NCBI GenBank assembly: GCA_905233685.1
Contig: CAJOEZ010000009.1
Location: 62,001 to 126,000, forward strand
Direction of reading: 5' to 3'
DNA length: 64,000 nt
DNA from: an uncultured Bacteroidales bacterium
GTDB lineage: Bacteria; Bacteroidota; Bacteroidia; Bacteroidales; F082
Shown: positions 9,086-17,810 of the stretch, piece by piece
Position numbering within the stretch: the first letter of the stretch is position 1
Layout of the letters: each line of letters starts with the position of its first letter
Translations under genes and position numbers: made by a program
Notes under the pieces: generated by a model
What the model was told of the DNA's origin: nothing
Seen by the model: only the letters and a program-made list of their open reading frames with translations
Databases searched by the model: none

Positions 9086-11371
9086 ATGAAAATCCGTAAA
9101 ACCTTGATATTGCTTTGGCTCGTCCTATTGGCCACGAACTGGGCCAAAGCACAAAGCTATTCCGTTGATTTTGAGAGCGACAGCGCTTGGTTTGAGCCTT
9201 GGTTTAATGTCTACGACATTGCATTTGATGGCAATTCGCTGGCAGGCAACCACTTCAGTCTTTGCGACTCAGTCCGCGACTATGGTTTGGGCTTCGGCAT
9301 TCAAGCTGGCACTGAATTCCCTCGACAAAACGTACACTGCCGATTCGCCTTCGACTTCCGCTCGCCCGACACCCTGCGCGAGGCCATGGTCGTGTTCAGC
9401 ATCGACCACGGCAACAAGCCCTATTGGAACGCTTTTCCGCTCATCGATTTCAAGCCAGACTCCACGGGCTGGGCTCACGCGAGCTTCAGCCTCGACTTCC
9501 CCTTCGACTACATCGGTAAGGGCAGCATCCTCTCCTACGTATGGAACAAAAGCCACGAAACCCTGCATTTCGACAACGCCGAATTGGAAATCAAGGCCTA
9601 CTCCTTTCCAAGCTATCAGCCTGGAATTGAGTACCAAACCGATTCAACTTTCAATCCTTTCTTTTGGCTGTCGCCTTATCTCATTCCCGTCGTGGAATAC
9701 ATCGACATCAACGGTGACACCCTCACCGACCCCTCAGTGATTGAAACCAAATTTGACGACGGTTGGGGCGTTAATTTCTGGCAAATACCGCACGCTGTGA
9801 TTGCTACCTTCGTGAATATCGAGACCACCTTCAAAAAAGATGTCAAACTGCTCCGCTTGGCCTATATGTTGCCTTTGCCCGAGGGTAAACTCACCGTTTA
9901 CCGCAGAAACCAGCACATCGATACAACCCATTTTCAGAGCAGTTATTACCTTGACAGAGAAGGCTTTACTATCAAAAATAAGGAGTTCACCATAAGTGTT
10001 TATCACAATACGGATATCTCCTCTCTGCAACTCAACGTGGACGACCGAACCGCCTGCTTCAACATCGACTATTGGCGCGACCATCCGCTGCTGCACTATC
10101 CCATGCGAGCCGACACTTCGGACTATTTTGAGGACATTTCGTACCGCGAAATCCGCAAAGGCGAGACGCTGAAAGGCAAAATCAAAATTTTCAACAGCAT
10201 GATTGATGACTTGCCACGTCTCATGCCCGTTTGGGACGGCTACCAAAGCGCCTTCATCTTCACCGAGCACGCCGACTGGACCGACTTGCGCACCCATCGC
10301 GCCGTTCTCTTTGGAAATGAGAACATTACAAAGCCTGAAGATGCTGTCGGAGGCTTCTGTTATTTCGGCATTCCCGTCACCAAAAGCGTGTTTTACTGGA
10401 ATCCCGACAACATCACCAATGCGACGACTAGCAAAGGCGGTTTTCCAGGACTTATTGCTTCCATCAAGACAGACAACGAATTCTTTAAATTGCTGAAAAC
10501 CATCAAGAAAGAAGGGTTTGAGATTTGCCTGCACACGCCTGAAATCTACACCACCATCCCAAGCGAGTTCCCGAAAGCCATGCGATTCATGCGGCGCAAT
10601 TTCGGCACGAAAAGCTGGATTGACCACGGCTACAACAACGGCCCCGACAAGAACCGCGAGGACATGGTTTGCGATGGTCTCCTCCCCGACTCGCCGCAAT
10701 TTGCTGCTAAGCTTTGGCGGAAGAACGGTGTGCGCTACCTCTGGAACGCTTATTACGAGGAAAATCGCATGGAAGACCAACTCTTCGACGGTCATTTCGT
10801 GCAACCCTACGATGGCTTCGGCGACGCGCTGCCCAACCGACAAATCACCACCTTGCCCAATGGCGACAAGGATTTTCTGCTTTGGTCGACACCTTCTACC
10901 TTGGAGGTGAACGAAGACAAGGAATGGTACTTTTATTTCGATTCCGTCCGTCTGCAACGTCTTGTAGACCAACACACTGTGTTCATCACACACACTTATC
11001 CTGCATGGAGCGACCCGAGGCGCGCCTTCTGGGAATACAACGAAAACGGCACCGCCGTAGCCATGCCTGGATTCAATTTCGCACTGAGCCAACTCGCCCG
11101 TTTCCGCGACGAGAAGAAAATCCTGCCCACTACTGTGGAGCAATACCTCAGTTATTATGAAAAACTCCTTAACGTTGATTATCATATCCTTAGCAACACA
11201 ACCATAGGCCTCACCAACCGAGGCGAAGCCATCGAAGGCTTAACCTTACTTTGCGCCAAACCCATCATCGTGGAAGGCAAAGTGATGGACTTCCGCAAGG
11301 TGGACGAAGGCTATTTGGTGTGGTTTGATTTGGGTAAAAACGAAACCGTCATCATAAGATACAGAGAATGA
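9086..11371 (+). CDS. Secreted protein with possible polysaccharide-deacetylase-like fold
   Basis: A 761-residue exported protein. ATG 9086 is chosen because it starts a clean signal peptide (KIRKTLILLWLVLLATNWAKAQ) and follows a -7 element; upstream in-frame codons overlap the terminator and promoter. Residues about 25-175 look like a beta-sandwich carbohydrate-binding module (VDFESDSAW ... HFDNAELEI). Residues about 385-650 contain spaced His/Asp motifs (FIFTEHADWTDL, ICLHTPE, WIDHGYNNGP, FITHTYPAW) that resemble the metal-binding pattern of NodB/polysaccharide-deacetylase proteins. Family membership is inferred from these motifs only. A C-terminal beta domain without a T9SS tail ends the protein. 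Its stop overlaps the purN start (ATGA), an odd partnership for a surface enzyme and a purine enzyme. Confidence 0.6.
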   Translation: MKIRKTLILLWLVLLATNWAKAQSYSVDFESDSAWFEPWFNVYDIAFDGNSLAGNHFSLCDSVRDYGLGFGIQAGTEFPRQNVHCRFAFDFRSPDTLREAMVVFSIDHGNKPYWNAFPLIDFKPDSTGWAHASFSLDFPFDYIGKGSILSYVWNKSHETLHFDNAELEIKAYSFPSYQPGIEYQTDSTFNPFFWLSPYLIPVVEYIDINGDTLTDPSVIETKFDDGWGVNFWQIPHAVIATFVNIETTFKKDVKLLRLAYMLPLPEGKLTVYRRNQHIDTTHFQSSYYLDREGFTIKNKEFTISVYHNTDISSLQLNVDDRTACFNIDYWRDHPLLHYPMRADTSDYFEDISYREIRKGETLKGKIKIFNSMIDDLPRLMPVWDGYQSAFIFTEHADWTDLRTHRAVLFGNENITKPEDAVGGFCYFGIPVTKSVFYWNPDNITNATTSKGGFPGLIASIKTDNEFFKLLKTIKKEGFEICLHTPEIYTTIPSEFPKAMRFMRRNFGTKSWIDHGYNNGPDKNREDMVCDGLLPDSPQFAAKLWRKNGVRYLWNAYYEENRMEDQLFDGHFVQPYDGFGDALPNRQITTLPNGDKDFLLWSTPSTLEVNEDKEWYFYFDSVRLQRLVDQHTVFITHTYPAWSDPRRAFWEYNENGTAVAMPGFNFALSQLARFRDEKKILPTTVEQYLSYYEKLLNVDYHILSNTTIGLTNRGEAIEGLTLLCAKPIIVEGKVMDFRKVDEGYLVWFDLGKNETVIIRYRE

Positions 11372-11940
11372 AAAGATTATCCATATTCGTCAGCGGCAAT
11401 GGCACCAACTTGCAGCGCATTGCCGAATACTTTGCCGACAACAAAGACGTTGAAATCGTCAACGTGGTTTGCAACAATCCCAAGGCCTATTCCATCGAAC
11501 GGGCAAAGAATTTGGGCATTCCTCTAAGAATGATTACCAAAGAGGACTTCCGCAGCGAAGCCTTTGTTAGGGAATTGCAAGCCCTTGATATAGACCTGAT
11601 TGTGCTGGCCGGCTTCCTCTGGAAACTCCCTGAGGTTTTGGTGAAGGCTTTCCCTAAACGCATCGTCAACATCCATCCCGCCCTGTTACCCAAATACGGC
11701 GGAAAAGGCTTTTACGGGGAGCATGTGCATGAGGCTGTGGTCGCGGCCAAGGAAGCACAATCAGGCATTACTGTGCACTATGTCAATGAGTTGTACGACA
11801 GCGGCGAAATCATCCTGCAGGCCCGCGTCAGTTTGGACGAAAAAGAAACGCCTGACTCCTTGGCGGCCAAAATCCACCAGTTGGAGCAGGCATATTTCCC
11901 TGTGGCTATTGAGCAGGTGTTGCGGTCGCAAAAGGATTAA
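11368..11940 (+). CDS. purN: Phosphoribosylglycinamide formyltransferase PurN
   Basis: PurN transfers a formyl group from 10-formyl-THF to GAR in de novo purine synthesis. The 190-residue length is normal. The N-terminal VSGNGTNLQRI binds the phosphoribosyl substrate, and the catalytic Asn/His lie in NIHPALLP (about 100-107) with Asp in YVNELYDSGEII (about 144), all intact. The start overlaps the previous stop by four bases, so it is probably translated from the same transcript. Its TAA stop overlaps the TAA of the convergent lipoprotein gene through a TTAA palindrome. Confidence 0.95.
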   Translation: MKRLSIFVSGNGTNLQRIAEYFADNKDVEIVNVVCNNPKAYSIERAKNLGIPLRMITKEDFRSEAFVRELQALDIDLIVLAGFLWKLPEVLVKAFPKRIVNIHPALLPKYGGKGFYGEHVHEAVVAAKEAQSGITVHYVNELYDSGEIILQARVSLDEKETPDSLAAKIHQLEQAYFPVAIEQVLRSQKD

Positions 11941-12668
11941 AGACGAGCCTTGATGCGACCGATCATCGCTTCGACCTGTTGACCCATCTCATCCGTATAG
12001 TCCGGATTCTCCTTGAAGAGTTCGAGGCAATTGCCCAAGTTATCGACGAGTTCCTTCACGGCAGCGGGGTTGTTGTAGTAAATGGTTCTCGGGTCTGAAT
12101 AGTTCTCCTCGGTGGGCTCTTCTCCCAACAGGTAAGCCACGACTTCCTCGGCAGGACGTGTGGCAAACAACTCCGCCACGTCTTCTTGGAAAGCCTTGCA
12201 TTCCTCGCGCAAGGTACCAACCTGGTAATCGACATCGTCAATCTTCCATTGGCCGCCTTCATTCAATAGATGCAAAGTGTAGGGCTCGTCGTAGCAGCCT
12301 TCATCGAAATAGCGCATGTCCACGTCAGCGTGTAAGGAATCAATCACCTTGACACCTTCGATAGTAGCACCAGCATCTTCTGAACACGCATCAAACACAC
12401 CCGTATTCCATTGGAAGCCCATGAAATAGTAGCCTTCATAGTTGACACCAAGCGCCTGTTGATGGATGGCACACATTTCGGCAGTGGGCATCTTTTCGGC
12501 GTCTTTTTCGACATCCATCAGCATCATTTGCTCGACAGCTTGTTTGACGGTAGCCTCAGATTGCCGATGGTCTTCTTTGGCGGTCTCTTTGCCACCGCTC
12601 CCCGCGTTTTGGCACGACAAAGCCATTATGGCTAAAACCGAAAGCGAGAGCAACAAGTTTTTTTTCAT
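11937..12668 (-). CDS. Lipoprotein of unknown function
   Basis: 243 residues starting at ATG 12668, chosen because it begins a lipoprotein signal peptide (MKKNLLLSLSVLAIMALSC) with lipobox Ala-Leu-Ser-Cys; the longer in-frame start adds a non-signal-like eight residues. After the Cys comes a Gly/Lys/Glu-rich tether. The body is acidic and largely helical, with an internal stretch (YTLHLLNEGGQWKIDDVDYQ) like the wall of an NTF2/DUF3828-type fold, but I do not recognise a family with confidence. It lies 24 bases after the YitT gene and is probably co-transcribed. Confidence 0.75.
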   Translation of the reverse strand: MKKNLLLSLSVLAIMALSCQNAGSGGKETAKEDHRQSEATVKQAVEQMMLMDVEKDAEKMPTAEMCAIHQQALGVNYEGYYFMGFQWNTGVFDACSEDAGATIEGVKVIDSLHADVDMRYFDEGCYDEPYTLHLLNEGGQWKIDDVDYQVGTLREECKAFQEDVAELFATRPAEEVVAYLLGEEPTEENYSDPRTIYYNNPAAVKELVDNLGNCLELFKENPDYTDEMGQQVEAMIGRIKARL

Positions 12669-12692
12669 ATCATACTCATTTTCAATTACCAA

Positions 12693-13637
12693 TTACTCCG
12701 TCGGCAGCGCTTTAAAGCCGTTGCCCATAATCTCGGAGCTTTCAATCACGTTGACGAAAGCGTTAGGGTCTAAGAAACGAAGGTTGGACTTCAGTTTCAC
12801 CAAATCGCTGCGGTTCAAAGTCACGTAAATCATCTTGCGCTCAGCACCTTGATAGAGACCGCTACCAGCGAACACTGTACCACTGCGATCCAAATCCTTG
12901 ATGATAAAGTCGCGCACCTCTTCAATCTTGTCGGTGACAATGAAGGCCGTCTTGTAGCTCTTCACGCCCTCCACAACCAAGTCGATAATTTTGCTCTCGA
13001 TGAAGATGAGGATGATGGAATAGATGGGCAGGCGGATGTCCTCGAAAGCAACGAGAGTGGTCAGAGAGATGATGCTATCGACGATAAGCACCAGCGTTCC
13101 GAGGCTGATTTTCGTGTATTTGTGGGCAATCATGGCGATGATGTCGGAGCCGCCTGAAGTGGCACCCGAGCGGAAAATGACACCGATGGCTACACCGTAG
13201 ATGAGACCCGAAACGACCGTGTTCAGGAAGAAGTCGGGCATGAAGTAACGCTGCACCTCGCCGTCCATGAAGAACAACGACGACTGCAATTCCGTGTCAA
13301 AGAAGGCACCGTCGTGAATGACCGGCGCATAGCCCCACCATGTTTCAACGATATAGGTAAATACAGGTATTAAAATCACTGAAATGACCGTCTTGACACC
13401 GAATTTTGGGCCAAGGATGATGGTGCCGATGATGAGCAGGGGGATGTCCATGCAGATACCCGCCAAGGAGATTTTCCAACCCCATAGGGCATTGAAAACG
13501 TTGGCGAGACCATACACACCGCCAGGCGCCAAATGATAGGGATTCACGAACATCACATCGCCGATGGCGAAAAGAGCCGAGCCTAACACCAACAAGGCAT
13601 AGGACAGAATTTGTTGCTTCAATTTCTCGTTTTTCAT
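12693..13637 (-). CDS. YitT-family membrane protein (DUF2179 C-terminal domain)
   Basis: 314 residues. Five or six transmembrane segments occupy residues about 10-215, including FVNPYHLAPGGVYGLANV and the glycine/serine-rich FRSGATSGGSDIIAMI typical of YitT/YqfU proteins. A soluble DUF2179 domain follows from about 225 (AFIVTDKIEEVRDFIIKDL ... YVTLNRSDLVKLKSNL). The molecular role of the family is unknown; a transport or regulatory function has been suggested by its fold. First gene of a two-gene minus-strand unit with the following lipoprotein; a TATCTTTG -7 element lies 57 bases upstream. Confidence 0.9.
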   Translation of the reverse strand: MKNEKLKQQILSYALLVLGSALFAIGDVMFVNPYHLAPGGVYGLANVFNALWGWKISLAGICMDIPLLIIGTIILGPKFGVKTVISVILIPVFTYIVETWWGYAPVIHDGAFFDTELQSSLFFMDGEVQRYFMPDFFLNTVVSGLIYGVAIGVIFRSGATSGGSDIIAMIAHKYTKISLGTLVLIVDSIISLTTLVAFEDIRLPIYSIILIFIESKIIDLVVEGVKSYKTAFIVTDKIEEVRDFIIKDLDRSGTVFAGSGLYQGAERKMIYVTLNRSDLVKLKSNLRFLDPNAFVNVIESSEIMGNGFKALPTE

Positions 13638-13693
13638 AACTTAAACAGTTAAAAACCAATAATTTGAAATAGAATTACCTCATTTTGAAGCGG

Positions 13694-13701
13694 CAAAGAT
13701 A
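13694..13701 (-). promoter_or_regulatory. -7 element TATCTTTG for the YitT gene
   Basis: Reads CAAAGATA on the plus strand. It forms a divergent pair with the plus-strand box at 13713-13720, only 11 bases away, so the two transcription units cannot easily fire at once. Confidence 0.65.
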
Positions 13702-13712
13702 CGAAAAAAGCG

Positions 13713-13720
13713 TATTTTTG
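13713..13720 (+). promoter_or_regulatory. -7 element TATTTTTG for the pseudouridine synthase gene
   Basis: Matches TAnnTTTG and lies 27 bases before ATG 13748. Confidence 0.65.
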
Positions 13721-13747
13721 CGCACAATTTGATTGACAACGACGATT

Positions 13748-14293
13748 ATGGTCATCCTTTTCAACAAACCTTATGGCGTACTCAGCCAGTTCACTCCCGA
13801 AGCCGGACATCGGGCGCTGGATGAATTCGGGTTCCCTGCAGGCGTATATGCCGCCGGTCGCTTAGACCACGACAGCGAGGGTGCGCTGCTTCTTACCGAT
13901 GAAGGAAAACTAATCAAGAAACTGCTTGACCCGAAATTTGAGCACCCGCGCACTTATTTGGCCCAAGTGGATGGACAAATCACGCAAGAAGCTGTCAACC
14001 AGCTTAAAAGGGGCGTTACCATCAAAGGCTATCGCACCAAGCCTTGCCAAGCAGAAATCGTCAGCCCGCCCGAAAACCTTTGGGAGCGCGTGCCGCCTAT
14101 CCGCTACCGCGCCAACATCCCGACGAGTTGGGTGCGCCTCACCCTCATCGAAGGCAAAAACCGCCAAGTGCGCCATAGCACCGCCACTGTGGGATTCCCG
14201 ACGCTGCGCCTGATTCGTGTTCAGATTGGAAACATTTCCTTAGGTGATTTGCAGCCCGGCGAATGGCGCGTTGTTACGGAAAAGGTGATTTAA
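13748..14293 (+). CDS. RsuA/RluE-type pseudouridine synthase
   Basis: 181 residues from ATG 13748; a TTG five codons earlier is less likely. The catalytic motif GRLDHDSEGALLLT (Asp in RLD, about residues 37-50) and the EGKNRQVRH...TLRLIRVQIG core identify the RsuA/RluB/RluE/RluF group, which isomerises uridine in ribosomal RNA. There is no N-terminal S4 domain, so the short form is closest to RluE (23S rRNA), but the exact target cannot be fixed from sequence alone. Monocistronic between its own promoter and the hairpin at 14313-14342. Confidence 0.88.
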   Translation: MVILFNKPYGVLSQFTPEAGHRALDEFGFPAGVYAAGRLDHDSEGALLLTDEGKLIKKLLDPKFEHPRTYLAQVDGQITQEAVNQLKRGVTIKGYRTKPCQAEIVSPPENLWERVPPIRYRANIPTSWVRLTLIEGKNRQVRHSTATVGFPTLRLIRVQIGNISLGDLQPGEWRVVTEKVI

Positions 14294-14305
14294 GGATATC
14301 ATCTA

Positions 14306-14342
14306 TAAAAAAGAATAGCGGAGATGATTATCTCCGCTATTC
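14306..14342. terminator. Bidirectional terminator between the pseudouridine synthase gene and tdh
   Basis: A perfect 13-bp stem (14313-14325 / 14330-14342) with loop GATT separates two convergent genes. On the minus strand it is followed by a run of T residues (AAAAAA at 14307-14312 on plus), so it best serves tdh; on the plus strand the downstream T-tract is weaker. Confidence 0.8.
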
Positions 14343-14366
14343 ATTCATTTTCAGAAGAGTAACTTG

Positions 14367-15314
14367 TTACAGCAGTTTTTTCTTCAAAGTTTCAATCATG
14401 TCGACCGTCATCTTGTCGAGGTCGTACTTGGGATTCCAGCCCCACTCCTTGCGGGCACAGCTGTCGTCCATCTTGTTTGGCCAGCTGTCAGCGATAGCTT
14501 GACGAATCGGGTCGAACTTATACTCCATCTCGAAGTTCGGATAATACTTCTTGATGGCGTTGTAGATGATTTCCGGATCGAAACTCATGGCCGTCACGTT
14601 GAACGAGTTACGGTGTACTAACTTGGTCGGGTCAGCCTCCATGATGTCCACCATAGCATCCAGTGCGTCAGGCATGTACATCATGTCCATGTAGGTGCCC
14701 TTGCTGATGGGGCAGTAGAACTTCTCGCCCTTCACGGCAGCGTAGTAAATCTCCACAGCATAGTCGGTGGTACCACCGCCAGGCAACGTCAGGTTGCTGA
14801 TGAGGCCCGGGAAACGGACACTACGCGTGTCAACACCAAAGCGGGTGAAGTAATAATCACTCAGCAATTCGCCCGTCACTTTGGTCACGCCGTAGATGGT
14901 GTTAGGACGCTGTATGGTGTCCTGAGGCGTGTTGTCGTGCGGCGTTGAAGCACCGAAAGCGCCAATGGACGAAGGCGTGAAAACGGCGCAGTTGAAGATG
15001 CGGGCCGTTTCAAGGCAATTCACCAACGAGCCGATGCCGACATTCCAGCCCAACATGGGGTTCTTCTCGGCAGTAGCCGAAAGAATAGCGGCGAGGTTAT
15101 AGATGGTGTCGATGTTGTAGCGTTTCACCACCTCAACGATTTGCATAATCTGTGTCGAGTCGATTCTTTCAAAAGGACCGGTCTCGACAATCTCACCGGT
15201 CAAAGGGCGAAGATCGCTCGCAACCACGTTTTCATTTCCGTAGGTGCGGCGAAGCTTCTTCACCAATTCCGTTCCGATCTGTCCGCCGGAACCAATGATC
15301 AATATCTTTTTCAT
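14367..15314 (-). CDS. tdh: L-threonine 3-dehydrogenase, SDR (epimerase-like) type
   Basis: Oxidises L-threonine to 2-amino-3-oxobutyrate with NAD+. The 315 residues have the extended-SDR fold: NAD loop IIGSGGQIGTELVKKL at residues 6-21, NLAAILSATAEKNP (about 73-86), TPSSIGAFG (about 113-121) and catalytic YGVTK near 142-146. The sequence resembles UDP-galactose epimerases, but these motifs and the kbl gene just upstream fit the short-chain threonine dehydrogenases of Bacteroidota and Flavobacteria. Together the two enzymes turn threonine plus CoA into glycine plus acetyl-CoA. A 183-base spacer with inverted repeats separates it from kbl. Confidence 0.9.
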   Translation of the reverse strand: MKKILIIGSGGQIGTELVKKLRRTYGNENVVASDLRPLTGEIVETGPFERIDSTQIMQIVEVVKRYNIDTIYNLAAILSATAEKNPMLGWNVGIGSLVNCLETARIFNCAVFTPSSIGAFGASTPHDNTPQDTIQRPNTIYGVTKVTGELLSDYYFTRFGVDTRSVRFPGLISNLTLPGGGTTDYAVEIYYAAVKGEKFYCPISKGTYMDMMYMPDALDAMVDIMEADPTKLVHRNSFNVTAMSFDPEIIYNAIKKYYPNFEMEYKFDPIRQAIADSWPNKMDDSCARKEWGWNPKYDLDKMTVDMIETLKKKLL

Positions 15315-15376
15315 TTTGTTATCTGTTTTAATCCATTTATCCGAACCAAGACCCTACATTTTCGCCTTTTATCGTC

Positions 15377-15455
15377 ATGGCGGAGGAACATCCGCCATCT
15401 CCCAAGCGCGAAAGTTGTCTCTTCCGCATTGGGGATTGCGGGTCAAGCCCGCAAT
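15377..15455. repeat. Pair of palindromic repeats in the kbl-tdh spacer
   Basis: Two inverted repeats occur here: ATGGCGGA (15377-15384) with TCCGCCAT (15391-15398), and ATTGCGGG (15435-15442) with CCCGCAAT (15448-15455) around TCAAG. The second belongs to the dispersed GTCATTGCGGG-type palindromes found in many bacterial genomes. In the transcript both would form hairpins between kbl and tdh, which could protect the upstream message or reduce read-through. Confidence 0.65.
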
Positions 15456-15497
15456 GACGGTAAAGGTTTCGTGTAGTGTTCCAAGGTCTCGTGCTTT

Positions 15498-16685
15498 TTA
15501 CTTGAGGATTCCTAATTCCTTTCCAATCTTCACAAACGCGGCAATGCACTTGTCGAGGTGCTCACGCTCGTGGGCAGCACTGACCTGCACACGGATACGG
15601 GCCTGTCCCTTCGGCACCACAGGATAGTAGAATCCCGTGACGAAGATGCCTTCTTCCTGCAACTTGGCGGCGAACTTCTGCGACAGCGGAGCGTCGTAGA
15701 GCATCACGGCACAGATGGCGGATTGTGAAGGCTTGCAGTCGAAGCCAGCCTCAGTCATCTTCTTGATGAAGTATGCAGTGTTCTCATGCAGTTTATCTTG
15801 CAGCGTATTGGTCTCGCTCATCATCTCGAACATGCGGATGCCAGCGGCCACGAGGCCCGGAGCCATCGAGTTGGAGAACAGATACGGACGGCTGCGCTGA
15901 CGCAGCATGTCGATGATTTCCTTGCGGCCGGTTGTGAAACCACCCATAGCACCGCCGAAGGCCTTGCCGAGGGTACCTGTCAGAATCTCGATCTTGCCAC
16001 GGAGGTTGTAGTGTTCGGTGACACCACGACCCGTGCGACCCACCACACCAGCGGAGTGGCTCTCGTCAACCATCACCATGGCGTTGTATTTCTGGGCCAA
16101 TTCATAAATCTTGTCGAGCGGGCAGACGTTGCCGTCCATCGAGAACACGCCGTCGGTGACGATGAGGCGGAAGCGGCACTTCTGAGCGTCTTGCAGTTGC
16201 TTCTCCAGATCGGCCATGTCGGCGTTGGCATAGCGGAAACGCTGGGCTTTGCAGAGGCGCACACCGTCAATGATGGAAGCGTGGTTCAAAGCGTCGGAAA
16301 TGATAGCGTCATCGGGACCGAGCAGCGGCTCAAACACACCGCCGTTGGCATCGAAGCAAGCGGCATAAAGGATGGTGTCTTCCGTGCCGAAGAACTCAGC
16401 AATCTTGGCTTCCAACTTCTTGTGGAGGTCTTGGCAACCGCAGATGAAACGCACGGAGGCCATACCATAACCACGGGCATCCATGCCGTCCTTGGCGGCT
16501 TGAATCAGTTCTGGGTTGTCGGCCAAGCCGAGGTAGTTGTTCGCGCAGAAGTTGAGGCACACCTTGCCACCAACCATGATTTCAGCGCCTTGGGCACTCT
16601 CGATGATACGTTCATGCTTATAAAGGCCATCGGCTTCAATCTGAGCCAATTCCTTCTTCAGATACTCTTGAAAATTAGCGTACAT
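15498..16685 (-). CDS. kbl: 2-amino-3-ketobutyrate CoA ligase (glycine C-acetyltransferase)
   Basis: A PLP enzyme of the alpha-oxoamine synthase family that cleaves 2-amino-3-ketobutyrate with CoA to glycine and acetyl-CoA. The 395 residues match the family length. Visible: NYLGLADNPELIQAAKDGMD (about 49-68), SDALNHASIIDG (about 130-141), the PLP-phosphate and base-stacking region DESHSAGVVGRTGRG (about 205-219), and the PLP lysine in TLGKAFGGAMGG (near 240). Its partner tdh follows on the same strand. The promoter box lies 120 bases upstream, leaving a long low-complexity leader. Confidence 0.95.
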   Translation of the reverse strand: MYANFQEYLKKELAQIEADGLYKHERIIESAQGAEIMVGGKVCLNFCANNYLGLADNPELIQAAKDGMDARGYGMASVRFICGCQDLHKKLEAKIAEFFGTEDTILYAACFDANGGVFEPLLGPDDAIISDALNHASIIDGVRLCKAQRFRYANADMADLEKQLQDAQKCRFRLIVTDGVFSMDGNVCPLDKIYELAQKYNAMVMVDESHSAGVVGRTGRGVTEHYNLRGKIEILTGTLGKAFGGAMGGFTTGRKEIIDMLRQRSRPYLFSNSMAPGLVAAGIRMFEMMSETNTLQDKLHENTAYFIKKMTEAGFDCKPSQSAICAVMLYDAPLSQKFAAKLQEEGIFVTGFYYPVVPKGQARIRVQVSAAHEREHLDKCIAAFVKIGKELGILK

Positions 16686-16689
16686 TTTA

Positions 16690-16795
16690 TTTAGTTTTAA
16701 GTTGTTTAGTTGTTCAGTTGTTCAATTAATCGGTTGTTCATAGATTGAGGCTTGCGAAGCATAACTGGAAACTGCAAACTTCAAACTACCAACTG
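16690..16795. repeat. Low-complexity direct repeats in the kbl leader
   Basis: Tandem variants of AGTTGTTCAGTTGTTCA and of AAACTGCAAACTTCAAACTAC occupy most of the 174-base gap between kbl and the next gene. They lie between the kbl -7 element and its ATG, so they are transcribed. No gene is seen here. Confidence 0.55.
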
Positions 16796-16804
16796 ATTTC
16801 GGCG

Positions 16805-16812
16805 CAAAGGTA
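16805..16812 (-). promoter_or_regulatory. -7 element TACCTTTG for kbl
   Basis: CAAAGGTA on the plus strand, matching TAnnTTTG in the direction of kbl. The predicted leader is about 110 bases. Confidence 0.6.
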
Positions 16813-16859
16813 CGAAAAGGATTGATAGGTTGTTTCGAAAAACTGTGATTTTTGTTTCA

Positions 16860-17810
16860 TCACTCGCTTTTTATGCTTGCTCCCTTCTTGCTTTTGGTTC
16901 CAATCCCCGAACACGACCCTGAAGGCTTTTTCTTTATCGGGAGCAAAATCGTCGCGTTCAGCTTAAACACCAAGTTATAGCGTTTCCCTAAAGTCTCATG
17001 CTCCAAGTCACCCCAGCCATAGACATTCCCGACCGTTCCAGCCATTTCCGAGGCCGAAAAAGTGTTGTTTTCAATGAAGCAACTGAAATCGATTTTGCTG
17101 ATGGTGAACGTGTTCACTGGGCGGTTTTTCTTCCCGATAAGGAAGGAATGGTAGTCCTTGTGCCAAAACCCGATACCGACACCAAAGCCATAACAACAGT
17201 CTGTGAATGAAGCTTTTGTGGCATCAACATGGTATTGGCTGTAAATAGTCCCGTCGCTATAATAGCGCTTCCAGTCCATGCTGCCGCTCAAAGTGAGATA
17301 CACTTCGGGGCCGGCAAACAGATACACCTTCGACAACCCGTTTCGGAAAGACGTGAAGTCTTCGGGAAGATGAACATCCAAGTAAACGGAAATCGGCAAA
17401 AAGCCCTCGATGCCCCTTAACTTGGCGCGATAGTCATAATGGGCGAAATCCGAAGTCTGGTAACTGGTCAGGAACTCCGTCTTGAAGGTTTTCCTCGTGC
17501 CGCGCGAAGCATAAGTCACGTCTAAACCGACGGACAAATGCTCAAAACAGCTCCATTCAAACGCCACGCCGCCGTCAACCATAATCAGGGGAGGCGTTTG
17601 TGCCGTATGTAATGCAGTGTAAACCATCGTATTGTTGACCACGCTACCCTTCACGCCAATGTGAATCGGAGTGACGCTCGGATACCTCAACAAAGACGGG
17701 GCGACAGGCGACCTTCTGTGCGAAGGTTGCCCAAACGTGGCAGCCACCGCGATGAACACAAGTCCTAAGATTGCAACTGTTTTCCTCATCTTCAATTCCA
17801 CCTTGATCAT
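16860..17810 (-). CDS. Secreted beta-barrel-like outer-membrane protein
   Basis: 316 residues with a signal peptide (MRKTVAILGLVFIAVAATFGQ). The start is either ATG 17810, which overlaps the upstream stop as ATGA and supports coupling, or ATG 17789, which gives the more compact signal. The body alternates aromatic and polar residues with glycine turns (VGLDVTYASRG, YGFGVGIGFWHKDYHS, RYNLVFKLNATILLPI), as in PorT/OmpW-like small barrels. The C-terminus is a basic KKKPSGSCSGIGTKSKKG tail rather than the usual aromatic end. No specific family recognised. Last gene of a three-gene unit with the lipoprotein and PKD/T9SS protein. Confidence 0.65.
   Translation of the reverse strand: MIKVELKMRKTVAILGLVFIAVAATFGQPSHRRSPVAPSLLRYPSVTPIHIGVKGSVVNNTMVYTALHTAQTPPLIMVDGGVAFEWSCFEHLSVGLDVTYASRGTRKTFKTEFLTSYQTSDFAHYDYRAKLRGIEGFLPISVYLDVHLPEDFTSFRNGLSKVYLFAGPEVYLTLSGSMDWKRYYSDGTIYSQYHVDATKASFTDCCYGFGVGIGFWHKDYHSFLIGKKNRPVNTFTISKIDFSCFIENNTFSASEMAGTVGNVYGWGDLEHETLGKRYNLVFKLNATILLPIKKKPSGSCSGIGTKSKKGASIKSE

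Noticed and set aside
9734..11185. 483-codon minus-strand frame opposite the deacetylase-like gene
   Set aside because: Same reason: no motifs, no promoter, and the plus strand shows signal peptide and conserved-looking motifs.
13733..13747. TTG start for the pseudouridine synthase
   Set aside because: It adds five residues without homology and lies close to the promoter; ATG 13748 gives the normal family start.
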